Notes under the pieces: generated by a model
Seen by the model: the letters and a program-made list of their open reading frames with translations, nothing else
Database searches by the model: none
Told to the model about the DNA's origin: nothing
Part shown: in pieces, positions 34,678 through 43,513 of the stretch
Layout: every line of letters begins with the position of its first letter
How positions within the stretch are numbered: the stretch's first letter is position 1
Position numbers and translations under genes: made by a program
Assembly: GCA_963662375.2 (NCBI GenBank)
Contig: CAXXRP010000015.1
Span: forward strand, 186,001-250,000
Origin: UBA11612 sp963662375
GTDB taxonomy: Bacteria; Pseudomonadota; Alphaproteobacteria; Rhodospirillales; Rhodospirillaceae
Reading direction: 5' to 3'
Length of the DNA: 64,000 bases

Positions 34678-35649
34678 TTAGGCGTCAGTTTCGAAAAGAG
34701 CATCCAAGAGCGCTTGGCCTGACTCTGGGTTTCCGAGCGCGCGAATGGCGCTGGCCTCACGGATCGGCCGCGTGATAGTTGTATGAATGCGCCGCGCGGG
34801 CTGACCGGAAAGAATATGCGCAAGCTTCGTGTGGGCAGTTAATGTCGTGCGGCTTTTTGCGGCAACGTTACGCCATGTTTCTGTTGTGGGTGGGGTCGTT
34901 TTTCTCGCGATTACGCTGAGGTGTCCCCTGTCGCCCGGCAGAGCCACTTGCATAACCGAGAAACCGGCGTTCGTTAGCGCATCTTCAAGGCCGGTACGGT
35001 TGAACGTATGCAGATGCGCCCGGTGAAATCGGTGGCAGGGCGCGTGCGCCCATGACTCTATATTGGGCACTTCAATGGTGGCAATGCCATCGCGTTTCAG
35101 CCAACCCCATATCTGCTGCAAGGCGGACATGGGGTCGGCAGTGTGTTCCAGAACGTGGTGCAATGTGACCGCGTCGGCCTGCTCCTCGGAAAATTTCACA
35201 GTTTCGAATGTGCCGGCCTTAGTATCGATGCCATAAGTGTCACGGGCATAGGTCGCGTACCCCGTATGTGGCTCGATACCGGTGGCGTTAAATCCTCTCT
35301 TGGTGAGTAGGTACACGAATTCGCCGCCGCCTGCGCCGACATCGACAATTCGGGCGCTATCGGAAATATGGGGCATTAGCCGCGTAAGGCGGTTCAACGC
35401 GCTTATGCCCGCGCGGTAAATATGTTTCCGCTTCGGTACGACGATGCGTTTGTAGTCTTGGCGGTAGGCGTCTCGGTAGTAGGCCGCTAGGGTTTCCGGA
35501 CTAGGAGCCGGATTAGTGAACACATGACCGCAATTGGTACATAGCACTGTACGCAGAGGTGCTCCGTGGCGGTCACGCGTGCCCACCACGTCATGATTTG
35601 CGCCGCAGCACAGCGGGCATACCCGATCCTCAGTGGTTAGTTCGGCCAT
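34678..35649 (-). CDS. Class I SAM-dependent methyltransferase with N-terminal zinc ribbon
   Basis: The ATG at 35649 gives 323 residues. A zinc ribbon (Cys11, Cys14, Cys37, Cys40: CPLC, then CTNCGH) precedes a Methyltransf_23-type Rossmann domain with motif I VDVGAGGGEF near 96-105 and VTLHHVLEHTADP. The pattern resembles methyltransferases of sugar or lipid modification clusters. It overlaps the upstream acyltransferase gene by 13 bases, so the two form an operon. Together with the nearby glycosyltransferase, a role in envelope glycolipids is plausible but not shown. Confidence 0.85.
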   Translation of the reverse strand: MAELTTEDRVCPLCCGANHDVVGTRDRHGAPLRTVLCTNCGHVFTNPAPSPETLAAYYRDAYRQDYKRIVVPKRKHIYRAGISALNRLTRLMPHISDSARIVDVGAGGGEFVYLLTKRGFNATGIEPHTGYATYARDTYGIDTKAGTFETVKFSEEQADAVTLHHVLEHTADPMSALQQIWGWLKRDGIATIEVPNIESWAHAPCHRFHRAHLHTFNRTGLEDALTNAGFSVMQVALPGDRGHLSVIARKTTPPTTETWRNVAAKSRTTLTAHTKLAHILSGQPARRIHTTITRPIREASAIRALGNPESGQALLDALFETDA

Positions 35650-36521
35650 CGTTTGTGCATCCAAAGCCATTGACCGGGCCGGGCCCGGATCCAACCCTCC
35701 AAGCGTTTGTTGATTTGGGTCAGGGCCGCGCGGACGCCCGCATCACTCTCGTCCGTAAATTGGAGAGGTGCTTCGACAGTCACTTTGAATTTTAGACCAC
35801 CGATGCGCTCTGTCCGGACTGGGAAAACGGGGCAGCTGAAACGCGCTGCCATGCGGACAACGGCCGTCGCTGTATACGCGCCACGGCCGAAGAAGGGGAT
35901 TTCCATACCCGTATTTGATTTTTGATCAACAGCCATAAAGACGTGCTGCCCCGCCTTGAGCGCTTTCATCACGTGCCGGGCGCCGGAGGATCCCTTCGGC
36001 GCCATGCCCGCTGTGTAAGATCGTCGGACGGTTGCCACGATATCGTCCACCAGAGAGTTGTTTGCCGCCCGATAAACGATGACCAATGGTTTGCTCCGCA
36101 GAGCCAAGATGACGGGCACAGTCTCCCAGTTGCCCAGATGCGCACCGAATAGGATGGCGGGCTTGCCCTGCATTGCCAGGGCTGACAGGGATTCATGCTC
36201 CACAAATTCAATATCGGCGCCTCTCGCGTATATCCGCGTTAGCACGGCGTATTCGGTCATGGTGCGACCAAAATTGTCCCAGGCGGAGGCTAGAGTTGTC
36301 GATTGGCTTGACGCGTCTAGCTCCGGAAGGGCGCGTTGTAAGTTTTGTTTAGCGGTACGGTGTGCGCTCGTCAGTGGACCTATGGTCCGTCCGAGCCATC
36401 CGCCTAACGCAGAGACCGCTTTTGAAGGGAGCAGAGCCAACGCCGCGAACATCAAATATGCCGCGGCCACCTCAATTCTGTGGCGTAGGGGCCGCCTAAG
36501 CGGTGGCGCAGTTTGGGTCAT
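35637..36521 (-). CDS. Lipid A biosynthesis lauroyl acyltransferase (LpxL/HtrB family)
   Basis: The 294-residue protein has an N-terminal membrane segment (about 17-40) and the acyltransferase motif HLGNWE at 128-133, an H-X4-D/E catalytic pair. GRGAYTATAVVRMAARFSCPVFPV and the terminal RPGQWLWMHKRWP are family hallmarks. It would add a secondary acyl chain to lipid A on the inner-membrane cytoplasmic face. It is transcribed divergently from a glycosyltransferase gene 138 bases away and overlaps the methyltransferase gene downstream. Confidence 0.92.
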   Translation of the reverse strand: MTQTAPPLRRPLRHRIEVAAAYLMFAALALLPSKAVSALGGWLGRTIGPLTSAHRTAKQNLQRALPELDASSQSTTLASAWDNFGRTMTEYAVLTRIYARGADIEFVEHESLSALAMQGKPAILFGAHLGNWETVPVILALRSKPLVIVYRAANNSLVDDIVATVRRSYTAGMAPKGSSGARHVMKALKAGQHVFMAVDQKSNTGMEIPFFGRGAYTATAVVRMAARFSCPVFPVRTERIGGLKFKVTVEAPLQFTDESDAGVRAALTQINKRLEGWIRARPGQWLWMHKRWPN

Positions 36522-36659
36522 GGAAGGGATGGCCGTCCTTGAACATATTTGACGCTGTTGGGCCCTGGGGTACAGTCCGCGACTTATAGCCTGTCTTGGG
36601 ATGAATCACATCCGCATCGGCGGGAAAAGGGAACCCGCACGCCGCGGGAGCAGGGGCGG

Positions 36660-37682
36660 ATGCGAATTTTGCAGGTCATGGCTGGCGGCACGAAAGGAGG
36701 CGCCGAAAGGTTCTTTGAGGACCTTGTCGGGGCGATGGCGCGCGCGGGCCTCGATCAATACTGCGCCATTCGAGGCCATCCTGAGCGCGCAACCGTGCTC
36801 GCCGAGACCGGATGCCCTGTATCTACACTTCCGTTCGCCGGTCCGCTGGACCCCCTGACGCCGTGGAAACTGGGGCGCCTTGCGAGAAAGTGGCGCCCGC
36901 AGGTGATCTTGGGGTGGATGAATAGGGGGTGCTGTGCTCTTCCCAAAGGGCCATGGGTGAACGTGGGCCGGCTCGGCGGTTACTACAATCTCAAATACTA
37001 CCGCCGGTGCGACCATCTCATCTGCAATACGCCAGATATTCGTGAGTACGTCGTGAGCGAGGGGTGGCCGACGGATCGCGCGCACTACATCCCGAATTTT
37101 TATAAAGCGACCTCTAGCGCCCCTGTGGATCGCGCTACACTGCGGACTCCGCGATCCGCAAAGGTTCTTCTGATCCTTGCGCGCCTTCAGACCGTGAAAG
37201 GGATCGATGTAGCCCTACGCGCGTTGCCTTCGATCCCCGGCGTAATATTGTGGGTGGCCGGAAGCGGTCCGCTGGAGGGCGAACTGCAGGCGTTGGCGGC
37301 GGAGTGCGGCGTGCAAGATCGTATCCGTTTTCTTGGCTGGCGCGATGACCGCTCGAGCCTTCTCAATTCGGCGGACGTCTGCCTGGTGCCTTCTCGGTAT
37401 GAGCCCTTCGGCAACGTCGTTCTCAACGCATGGGCGCATGGGGTTCCGGTGGTTGCCGCTGCGAGCCAGGGGCCGAGGTTTCTGATCCGCGGGGGCGAAG
37501 ACGGCCTTCTGGTCCCTGTAGATGAGCCGCCCTCGCTTGCCGAGGCCGTCATGCAGGTTCTCGAGCGCCGGGATTTGGCGGATTCGTTGGTAAAGCAGGG
37601 GAGGCTGCGGGCTGCCGGCGAATTTTCAGAAGTTGAAGTCCTGCACCGTTACGGCGAACTCCTCCAAAATTTATCCCGCTAG
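36660..37682 (+). CDS. Glycosyltransferase family 4 (GT-B)
   Basis: The ATG at 36660 gives 340 residues beginning MRILQVMAGGTKGGAERF, a standard GT4 N-terminal glycine loop. The C-terminal nucleotide-sugar site is PSRYEPFGNVVLNAWAHGVPVV, in which Asn replaces the second Glu of the usual E-X7-E motif. The central LLILARLQTVKGIDVAL is typical. It is cytoplasmic or membrane-associated and would add a sugar to a lipid or polysaccharide acceptor. A GGAGCAGGGG stretch precedes the start. It diverges from the lipid A acyltransferase gene, suggesting lipopolysaccharide core work. Confidence 0.88.
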   Translation: MRILQVMAGGTKGGAERFFEDLVGAMARAGLDQYCAIRGHPERATVLAETGCPVSTLPFAGPLDPLTPWKLGRLARKWRPQVILGWMNRGCCALPKGPWVNVGRLGGYYNLKYYRRCDHLICNTPDIREYVVSEGWPTDRAHYIPNFYKATSSAPVDRATLRTPRSAKVLLILARLQTVKGIDVALRALPSIPGVILWVAGSGPLEGELQALAAECGVQDRIRFLGWRDDRSSLLNSADVCLVPSRYEPFGNVVLNAWAHGVPVVAAASQGPRFLIRGGEDGLLVPVDEPPSLAEAVMQVLERRDLADSLVKQGRLRAAGEFSEVEVLHRYGELLQNLSR

Positions 37683-37755
37683 AGTTGGGTGCTCGTGCGA
37701 GATACGTTTGAGCCGCTTGATTGTCCCGGTATCGGGGAAAGGGCATAGTTGGCCG

Positions 37756-38016
37756 GTGACATCCGCGCCCGCATCAGAATCCAAGACCATCGCAGCGCCA
37801 CGGACCGGGAATCAAATTGCGGCGGACACAGTGGAGCGCGAGGTCAAGGACCATCTCGGCCTGGTCGCCGAGATGATCCCGGAGTTCACCTCCTCGCTCG
37901 ACTTCGATGTCGTGGTACAATCGGCATTGGAGCGCATAGCGAAATTTGTGGAGGCTCTTGATTCGATTTTTGCAGAGCTGTTGAGCGACCTTGCCGCCGC
38001 GTGCGCCGGGCCTTAA
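37756..38016 (+). pseudogene. GAF-domain protein remnant (N-terminal fragment)
   Basis: A GTG at 37756 opens 86 residues. REVKDHLGLVAEMIPEFTSS and DFDVVVQSALERIAKFVEA match the helical lead and start of GAF domains found in alphaproteobacterial signalling proteins. Where AEAASIFLL and an acidic loop would follow, the sequence degenerates and stops after ACAGP. The remaining GAF core and any output domain are missing. No intact continuation is found before thrC at 38136. Confidence 0.6.
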
Positions 38017-38135
38017 ATCCGCCGCGGGGGTCTTCCTAAAACCAGGTCTTTTGGACAGGTTGCGAGGGGTCGCCCCGCCGCGTAGTATCCGCCGCCTTGT
38101 AACCCATCTGGGTCAATCACCCAGCGGAGCGCGCG

Positions 38136-39530
38136 TTGCGATATGTCAGCACCCGCGGCCGGGCGCCGGAGCTCGGCTTTGATGACGTTCTTTTGGCCGG
38201 GCTGGCTTCCGACGGCGGCCTTTACGTGCCTGCCGTGTGGCCCACGCTAAACGCAGGTGAGATTGCCGCCTTGGCGGGGCTCGACTATCCAACCGTAGTC
38301 GCGCGCGTGATGGCGCCGTTTATGCCTGGTTCGGTGCTTGAGAGTGATCTGGATACACTGGCTCGGGACGCTTATGCGTCCTTCACTCACGCCGCAATTG
38401 CTCCGCTCACCCAGCTCGCGGCCAATGATTGGCTCGTTGAGTTGTTTCACGGCCCGACGTTGGCGTTCAAGGATTACGCTCTGCAGGCGGTGGGCCTCAT
38501 GTTCGATCGCGTGCTGAAGGTCAGGGGCGCGCGCGTCACCATTGTCGGCGCGACGTCGGGCGACACCGGCTCCGCGGCCATCGAGGCGTGCAAGAACAAG
38601 GACGCCATCGATATTTTTATACTGCATCCGGCGGGGCGTACATCGGAGGTGCAGCGCCGGCAGATGACGACGGTCGAGGCCAACAACGTCCATAATATCG
38701 CCGTCAAAGGAACTTTCGACGATTGCCAGAATCTCATAAAGGCGATGTTCGCCAATGACGGATTCCGAAGCCAGATGAATTTATCTGCCGTGAACTCAAT
38801 CAATTGGGTCCGCATCATGGCGCAGGTGGTATACTATTTCTGGTCCGCCGTGCATGTGGGCGCACCCCACCGGCCGGTCGCGTTCTCTGTCCCCACCGGC
38901 AATTTCGGCAACGTGTTCGCCGGAAGTGTCGCCGCGCGCATGGGTTTGCCCGTGAGTCAGTTTATCGTCGGCTCGAACCGCAACGATATTCTCACCCGAT
39001 ACTTCGAGACCGGCGCGATGACGACGGAGGGCGTCGTTCCGACATTGAGTCCGTCCATGGACATTCAAATCTCGTCCAACTTCGAGCGCCTCTTGTTTGA
39101 TGCCCTGGGCCGAGACGGCGCTGCCGTGGCGCGCTTGATGGACCAACTTAAGCAAGGCGGTTCCTATGAAGTGCCTGCATTCGCTCACGCCGAAATTCTA
39201 AAGAGCTTTACGGGATGCCGCCTGGACGACCCGGGCACAACCCGCGTGATTAGCGAGATCTATACAGAAACGGGGCGCCTGATCGATCCGCACACCGCCG
39301 TGGGTGTTCATGCGGCGCGCGCAGCTAAGTTGGATCCCGAGATTCCGAGATTGACTCTGGCCACGGCCCACCCGGCAAAATTTCCTGACGCCGTCGAGGC
39401 CGCGACCGGCATACGCCCGGCGTTGCCGCCTTTCCTCTCTGATCTTTTTAGTCGGACGGAGAGCTTTACGGCGCTCGACCCAGACCTTGATGTAATCATG
39501 CGGTTCGTCCGCGAGAACGTAAAACTTTAA
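38136..39530 (+). CDS. thrC: Threonine synthase
   Basis: The 464-residue PLP enzyme converts O-phosphohomoserine to threonine. The TTG start at 38136 gives the normal beginning (MRYVSTRGRAPELGFDDVLLAGLASDGGLYVP). The PLP lysine is Lys112 in LAFKDYALQ, and the cofactor-phosphate loop GATSGDTGSAA and SAVNSINWVRI are intact. An M16 peptidase gene follows 8 bases downstream, which is classic alphaproteobacterial order. The gene for the preceding enzyme, homoserine kinase, survives only as a stub near rnhA, so its substrate must come from elsewhere if the pathway works. Confidence 0.95.
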   Translation: MRYVSTRGRAPELGFDDVLLAGLASDGGLYVPAVWPTLNAGEIAALAGLDYPTVVARVMAPFMPGSVLESDLDTLARDAYASFTHAAIAPLTQLAANDWLVELFHGPTLAFKDYALQAVGLMFDRVLKVRGARVTIVGATSGDTGSAAIEACKNKDAIDIFILHPAGRTSEVQRRQMTTVEANNVHNIAVKGTFDDCQNLIKAMFANDGFRSQMNLSAVNSINWVRIMAQVVYYFWSAVHVGAPHRPVAFSVPTGNFGNVFAGSVAARMGLPVSQFIVGSNRNDILTRYFETGAMTTEGVVPTLSPSMDIQISSNFERLLFDALGRDGAAVARLMDQLKQGGSYEVPAFAHAEILKSFTGCRLDDPGTTRVISEIYTETGRLIDPHTAVGVHAARAAKLDPEIPRLTLATAHPAKFPDAVEAATGIRPALPPFLSDLFSRTESFTALDPDLDVIMRFVRENVKL

Positions 39531-39538
39531 GGAACGTA

Positions 39539-40795
39539 ATGCCGGTTCAACTCACAGCTCTGCCAAGTGGTCTGCGCGTCATCACCGATCCCATGGACTC
39601 TGTCGAAACCGTGGCGGCCGGCGTCTGGGTGGCCGCAGGCACGCGCCATGAAACAGCAGGCGTGAACGGTATCTTCCATTTGCTTGAGCACATGGCTTTC
39701 AAAGGAACGGAACGGCGCAGCGCCCAGGATATCGCTGAAGAAATGGACAACGTAGGCGGTCAGCTCAACGCCTATACGAGCCGTGACCATACAGCGTATT
39801 TCTCGAAAGTGCTGAAGGAAGACACGCAGTTGGCGGTAGATATTCTTTCCGACATTCTTCTCAACCCGGCTATGAACGATGAAGAGCTTGCTCGGGAGCA
39901 GTACGTGGTCGTGCAGGAAATCTACCAAGCGGTTGATACACCCGATGACATTATCTTTGATCATTTTCAGGCTACCGCCTTCCCCGACCAACCCATGGGC
40001 TGGCCTGTGCTTGGCAAGGAGGACATCGTCAAGTCCATCACGTCTGACAGACTCAAGTCGTACATGGCCGGCCACTATGCGGCGGACGCGATGGTGGTAT
40101 CGGCGTCCGGTGCCGTCGATCATGATTCTTTCGTCTCGTTGGTGGAAAAAGCATTTACCGGACTTCCTGCAAAAACTCAGGTCAATGAGACGCCGGGGTG
40201 CTACAGTGGCGGCGATTTTCGCGAGCGTCGCGGCTTAGAACAAGTGCACATTGTTCTTGGTTTTAGTGGCGTCTCGTTCGACGACGAGGATTTCTACAAT
40301 ATAGCTGCCTTGTCGACCTTGTTGGGTGAAGGCATGTCATCGCGCCTGTTCCAGGAAATTCGCGAAAAACGAGGCCTTGCTTATACCGTATTTTCCACGG
40401 CCCAGTCGTTCTCGGATGCGGGGCTGTTTTCCATTTACACCGGTACCGGCCGTGAGGACGTTCCTAAGTTGATTCCGGTGCTATGTGATGAAATCAGAAA
40501 GACGACCGAGAAAGTTTCAGATGCCGAAGTTGCGCGGGCGCGGGCACAACTGAAGGCCGGCATTCTCATGTCTCTTGAAAGTCCCTCCAGCCGCTGTGCG
40601 CAGCGTGCCCGGCAAGTCCTGGTTTATGGCCGCCCGTTAAGTACACAAGAGGTAATTGAGCGGGTAGAGGAGGTGGGAGCGGGCAGTATCATCGCGTCCG
40701 CACAAAGGATTTTTTCAGGCCGGCCGACCCTGGCGGCTCTTGGCGAACTCGATAAGCTGGAAGATATCGACGCCGTCTGCGCGCGGCTGCAATAA
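39539..40795 (+). CDS. M16 family zinc peptidase (processing-peptidase-like)
   Basis: The 418-residue protein has the inverted zinc motif HLLEH at 47-51 followed by GTERRSAQDIAEEMDNVGGQLNAYTSRDHTAYF; the third ligand Glu lies about 75 residues further on. A second, inactive M16 repeat follows with SRLFQEIREKRGLAYTVFS, the substrate-gripping region. It is related to the mitochondrial processing peptidase beta subunit, whose bacterial relatives are soluble or periplasmic. It follows thrC in one transcription unit. Confidence 0.93.
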   Translation: MPVQLTALPSGLRVITDPMDSVETVAAGVWVAAGTRHETAGVNGIFHLLEHMAFKGTERRSAQDIAEEMDNVGGQLNAYTSRDHTAYFSKVLKEDTQLAVDILSDILLNPAMNDEELAREQYVVVQEIYQAVDTPDDIIFDHFQATAFPDQPMGWPVLGKEDIVKSITSDRLKSYMAGHYAADAMVVSASGAVDHDSFVSLVEKAFTGLPAKTQVNETPGCYSGGDFRERRGLEQVHIVLGFSGVSFDDEDFYNIAALSTLLGEGMSSRLFQEIREKRGLAYTVFSTAQSFSDAGLFSIYTGTGREDVPKLIPVLCDEIRKTTEKVSDAEVARARAQLKAGILMSLESPSSRCAQRARQVLVYGRPLSTQEVIERVEEVGAGSIIASAQRIFSGRPTLAALGELDKLEDIDAVCARLQ

Positions 40796-40809
40796 CGGTG
40801 GAGGCCGGG

Positions 40810-41397
40810 TTAGGCGTTTCCTGCCTCGCCTGAAAGCATGTGAGGCGATATGCCGAGTTTCGCCAGAGCCAGATCCCATTTTCTTGCGTAATCCGGTGAA
40901 AAGAGAATTTCGGCGTCGGCGGGCACGCTCAGCCATGCGTTGCGCTTAATTTCCTCGTCGAGCTGTCCAGGACCCCACCCCGCATAGCCCAGGGCCATAA
41001 AATAATGATTCGGGCCACTACCCTCAGCGATGGCGCGCAACACCTCCGTTGTCGCGCTCAGCGCTATGTCGTCGCCGACCTTCATTGTGCCATCTTCTTG
41101 ATGGTAGTCGGTTGAGTGTAGAACGAATCCACGGCGCACACCCACTGGTCCACCCCCGTGCACGTATATCTCCGAGCAGGTCGGTGACCGTGGTTTGATG
41201 TTGAGTTGTTCCAAAATGTCGGCAAAGCACAGATCGTCAACCGGTTTATTGACAATCAGCCCTATTGCCTCATCTGAGGAGTGGGCGCACATGTAGATTA
41301 CCGATCGCTCGAACCGGGGGTCGGCCATGCTTGGCATGGCCACCAAAAACTGGCCGACCAAGTAACCGGATGAAATTTTGCCCAGTGACGTGTCCAT
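40810..41397 (-). CDS. YqgE/AlgH family protein
   Basis: The 195-residue protein is one complete DUF179 domain: GYLVGQFLVAMPSMADPRFERSVIYMCAHSSDEAIGLIVNKP at the start, YVHGGGPVGVRRGFVLHS in the middle and YAGWGPGQLDEEI near 145. The molecular role is unknown; AlgH affects alginate regulation in Pseudomonas. It converges with the M16 peptidase gene, the two stops being 15 bases apart. Confidence 0.95.
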   Translation of the reverse strand: MDTSLGKISSGYLVGQFLVAMPSMADPRFERSVIYMCAHSSDEAIGLIVNKPVDDLCFADILEQLNIKPRSPTCSEIYVHGGGPVGVRRGFVLHSTDYHQEDGTMKVGDDIALSATTEVLRAIAEGSGPNHYFMALGYAGWGPGQLDEEIKRNAWLSVPADAEILFSPDYARKWDLALAKLGISPHMLSGEAGNA

Positions 41398-41514
41398 ATG
41401 CGTATGTCCTTACATCATAAGATGGGATGAAGGGACCGCAAACACAAGACTTGATAAAGAACACCACAATGCAGTGGCACAGAGTTGCTAGTTAGAATTC
41501 ATTAAATGTCCGGA

Positions 41515-41970
41515 TTAATCGGAACTGCGCTGCGCTTCCGCTTCCGCCCGGGCCAGGCAATCCACCCGCTCGTTTTCCGCATGACCGTCGTGGCCCCGGA
41601 CCCAATGCCAAGTGACCTCATGGGAAGACTGCGCCTCCTCCACGGCCTGCCAAAGATCTACATTCTTCACCGGCTTCTTGTCCGCCGTACGCCAGCCCCG
41701 GGCCTTCCAACCGCGGATCCACTCGGTGATGCCCTTCTGGACATATTGGCTATCTGTGGTGACTGCGATACGACAAGGGTGGGTCAGGAAGCGTAATCCG
41801 GCAATAACCGCCATCATCTCCATGCGATTGTTGGTTGTTTGTCGCTCGCCCCCGGAAATTTCCTTCTCCGTGCCGTTGAACCGCAGCAATGCGGCCCAGC
41901 CTCCCGGACCTGGATTTCCGAGGCATGCGCCATCCGTGAACATCTCCACAGTTTGCTTTGAGTCCACCAT
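41515..41970 (-). CDS. rnhA: Ribonuclease HI
   Basis: The 151-residue enzyme cuts RNA in RNA-DNA hybrids. The four catalytic acids are in FTDGACLGNPG, NNRMEMMA, TTDSQYV and the late HAENERVDCLA. Length and order are normal. Directly upstream on the same strand, ending one base before its start codon, is a stub of thrB. In related genomes thrB-rnhA is a common pair, which supports loss of most of thrB by deletion. Confidence 0.95.
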   Translation of the reverse strand: MVDSKQTVEMFTDGACLGNPGPGGWAALLRFNGTEKEISGGERQTTNNRMEMMAVIAGLRFLTHPCRIAVTTDSQYVQKGITEWIRGWKARGWRTADKKPVKNVDLWQAVEEAQSSHEVTWHWVRGHDGHAENERVDCLARAEAEAQRSSD

Positions 41971-41971
41971 A

Positions 41972-42037
41972 TTATGAAAGTCCGTATGCGGCGAACGATT
42001 GTAGATCTTCGTCGGAAACTTCGGTGTAAACGGCCAT
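41972..42037 (-). pseudogene. thrB: Homoserine kinase stub (first 21 codons)
   Basis: From the ATG at 42037 the minus strand reads MAVYTEVSDEDLQSFAAYGLS and then TAA. The first 15 residues match the conserved start of bacterial ThrB (MAVYTxVSDxxLxxF). A normal ThrB has about 320 residues; the rest is gone, and rnhA, its usual downstream neighbour, begins immediately after. This is the footprint of a clean deletion. The bases further upstream to 42315 show no recognisable gene. Confidence 0.75.
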
Positions 42038-42315
42038 GAAATGCGAACGATGCGCTAAAGTTCGGTCGGTGTTGTACCAACAAGGTGGTGAGGCAAACTC
42101 TGGGCACCGGGCTATCATCTTATAGTTTCTTTTACGCTAATGTTGAGGCCAGAGTAGACAAATCAGTGCCGGGTCCTGGCATCGCGGTCTCGTCGTCAAT
42201 AAACTGGCGCCACGCGCAACATACTGATATCAAATCCGGCACGGCGGCGAAAGATTGACCCTTAATATCTTTGATAGGCCCGCTGGCGTATGTAAGGACG
42301 AGAGGGCTTGTGCAC

Positions 42316-42570
42316 ATGGCTGACGATACACCTTCCGCACCTGTTGTTGCGCAAAAGGCGCCTTACGGAATCGAAGTGGAAGCTGGGAAAAACTATTACT
42401 GGTGTGCGTGCGGCCGAAGCGCCAACCAACCCTTCTGCGATGGGTCCCATAAAGGCACGGGCCTCGGCCCCCTAGTCTATGCATCCGACGAGGCGGCTAA
42501 AGTGTGGTTCTGCGGTTGCAAGGCCAGCGCAAACAAGCCTTTATGTGACGGTGCCCACAAAAACTTCTGA
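42316..42570 (+). CDS. CDGSH iron-sulfur domain protein (two CDGSH motifs)
   Basis: The 84-residue protein holds two CDGSH (mitoNEET-like) zinc-finger-type motifs, each binding 2Fe-2S through three Cys and one His: CACGRSANQPFCDGSH and CGCKASANKPLCDGAH. No membrane anchor is present, so it is a cytosolic double-CDGSH form. The ATG at 42316 is preferred over upstream in-frame starts because the added residues look non-coding. Function in bacteria is not settled; electron transfer or cluster transfer is likely. A lipoprotein gene begins 6 bases downstream. Confidence 0.9.
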   Translation: MADDTPSAPVVAQKAPYGIEVEAGKNYYWCACGRSANQPFCDGSHKGTGLGPLVYASDEAAKVWFCGCKASANKPLCDGAHKNF

Positions 42571-42576
42571 TCTCAA

Positions 42577-43143
42577 GTGACGTATATTCCGGTGTTCCGT
42601 ATCCGCTCGTTTTTTGCGCGCTCATCCTTCACCATCGTTCCAGTGTTTTTGCTTCTGGGACTTGTGATTTCGGGGTGCATCAATTCGCCGCCGCCGCCAT
42701 GCCCGCAAGTGCGCGTGGATAGCAACACCGGCACCTTGACCAAGTTCCGAGACGTTGCTAGCCAGGATTTGTCGGGGGTCGAGTATCAGGTGGAAATTGT
42801 TGGCTTTGAGGGCGGATGTGTGATGGACGACGACGAGGTCGAAGTAACGCTGGACGTTGACTTTCGAATCACCGGCGGTCCAGCGGCTCAGGCGGGCCCG
42901 GTATCTTTTTATTACTTCGTAGCCATTCCTCAATATTTTCCGCAGTCCGTCGGCAAGAAGATTTTCGAAATTCAGCGCAGGCTGGCAGGCGGCGCAACAG
43001 CGCCCCAGCCGCTAACCGAATCCAATGTGCGCATCGAGATACCCCTGAAGGATAGACAGCCCGCGGCTTCCTTTGACGTGTATCTGGGCCTCCAGTTGAG
43101 CGACGAACAACTGGAGTTTAATCGGCGGCGTATGGTGCGATAG
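42577..43143 (+). CDS. Putative outer-membrane lipoprotein
   Basis: The 188-residue protein starts with a GTG 6 bases after the CDGSH gene. A long hydrophobic signal segment ends with a lipobox (LVISGC), giving a lipidated Cys near residue 34, followed by a Pro-rich linker (INSPPPPCPQV). The mature part is beta-rich, with EVEVTLDVDFRITGGPAAQAGPV in the middle and RIEIPLKDRQPAASFDVYLGLQLS near the end. Similar small lipoproteins are found in many alphaproteobacteria with no known role. It lies upstream of the glycine riboswitch. Confidence 0.7.
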   Translation: MTYIPVFRIRSFFARSSFTIVPVFLLLGLVISGCINSPPPPCPQVRVDSNTGTLTKFRDVASQDLSGVEYQVEIVGFEGGCVMDDDEVEVTLDVDFRITGGPAAQAGPVSFYYFVAIPQYFPQSVGKKIFEIQRRLAGGATAPQPLTESNVRIEIPLKDRQPAASFDVYLGLQLSDEQLEFNRRRMVR

Positions 43144-43229
43144 CATCGCATCCGAGGATTCCTGGGGCGATTCCGTTGTTGACCCGGAACGTCGACTCAG
43201 GCCAGACTCCGCTCATACCGCGCACCCCA

Positions 43230-43452
43230 GTGGAAGAGATCAGCGTCCAACGAAGTAGGATGTTGGCGCCGAAGGAGCAACCGCCCTCGGAAACTCTCAG
43301 GCCAAAGGACCGCTGTGGATTGGTACTCTGGAAAGCAGGTGGTGACATCGTCGCCACCTCACCGAAGATGTAAGCCGGATGGTCTCAGGCTGAGTTGTCT
43401 CGAGGCCAACTTTTCGGTGAATCTTTCAGGTTTTCCGACAGAGGAGGGCACC
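43230..43452 (+). promoter_or_regulatory. Tandem glycine riboswitch upstream of gcvT
   Basis: Two aptamers are visible. The first has GGAAGAGATC, GCGCCGAAGGAGCAA, GGAAACTCTCAGGCCAAAGG and ACCGC. The second has ACTCTGGAAAG, CACCGAAGATGTAAGC, a long variable stem, AATCTTTCAGGT, then CCGACAGAGGAGGG. These are the consensus blocks of the gcvT-motif glycine riboswitch. It lies 60 bases before gcvT and would turn the glycine cleavage operon on when glycine is high. The second aptamer has an unusually long insert of about 45 bases between its conserved parts. Confidence 0.9.
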
Positions 43453-43513
43453 CTGACAGCCGGACTCCGAGTTTGTCCTGTCAAGGTGGCCCAAACCTTT
43501 GTGAAGGACCAGT

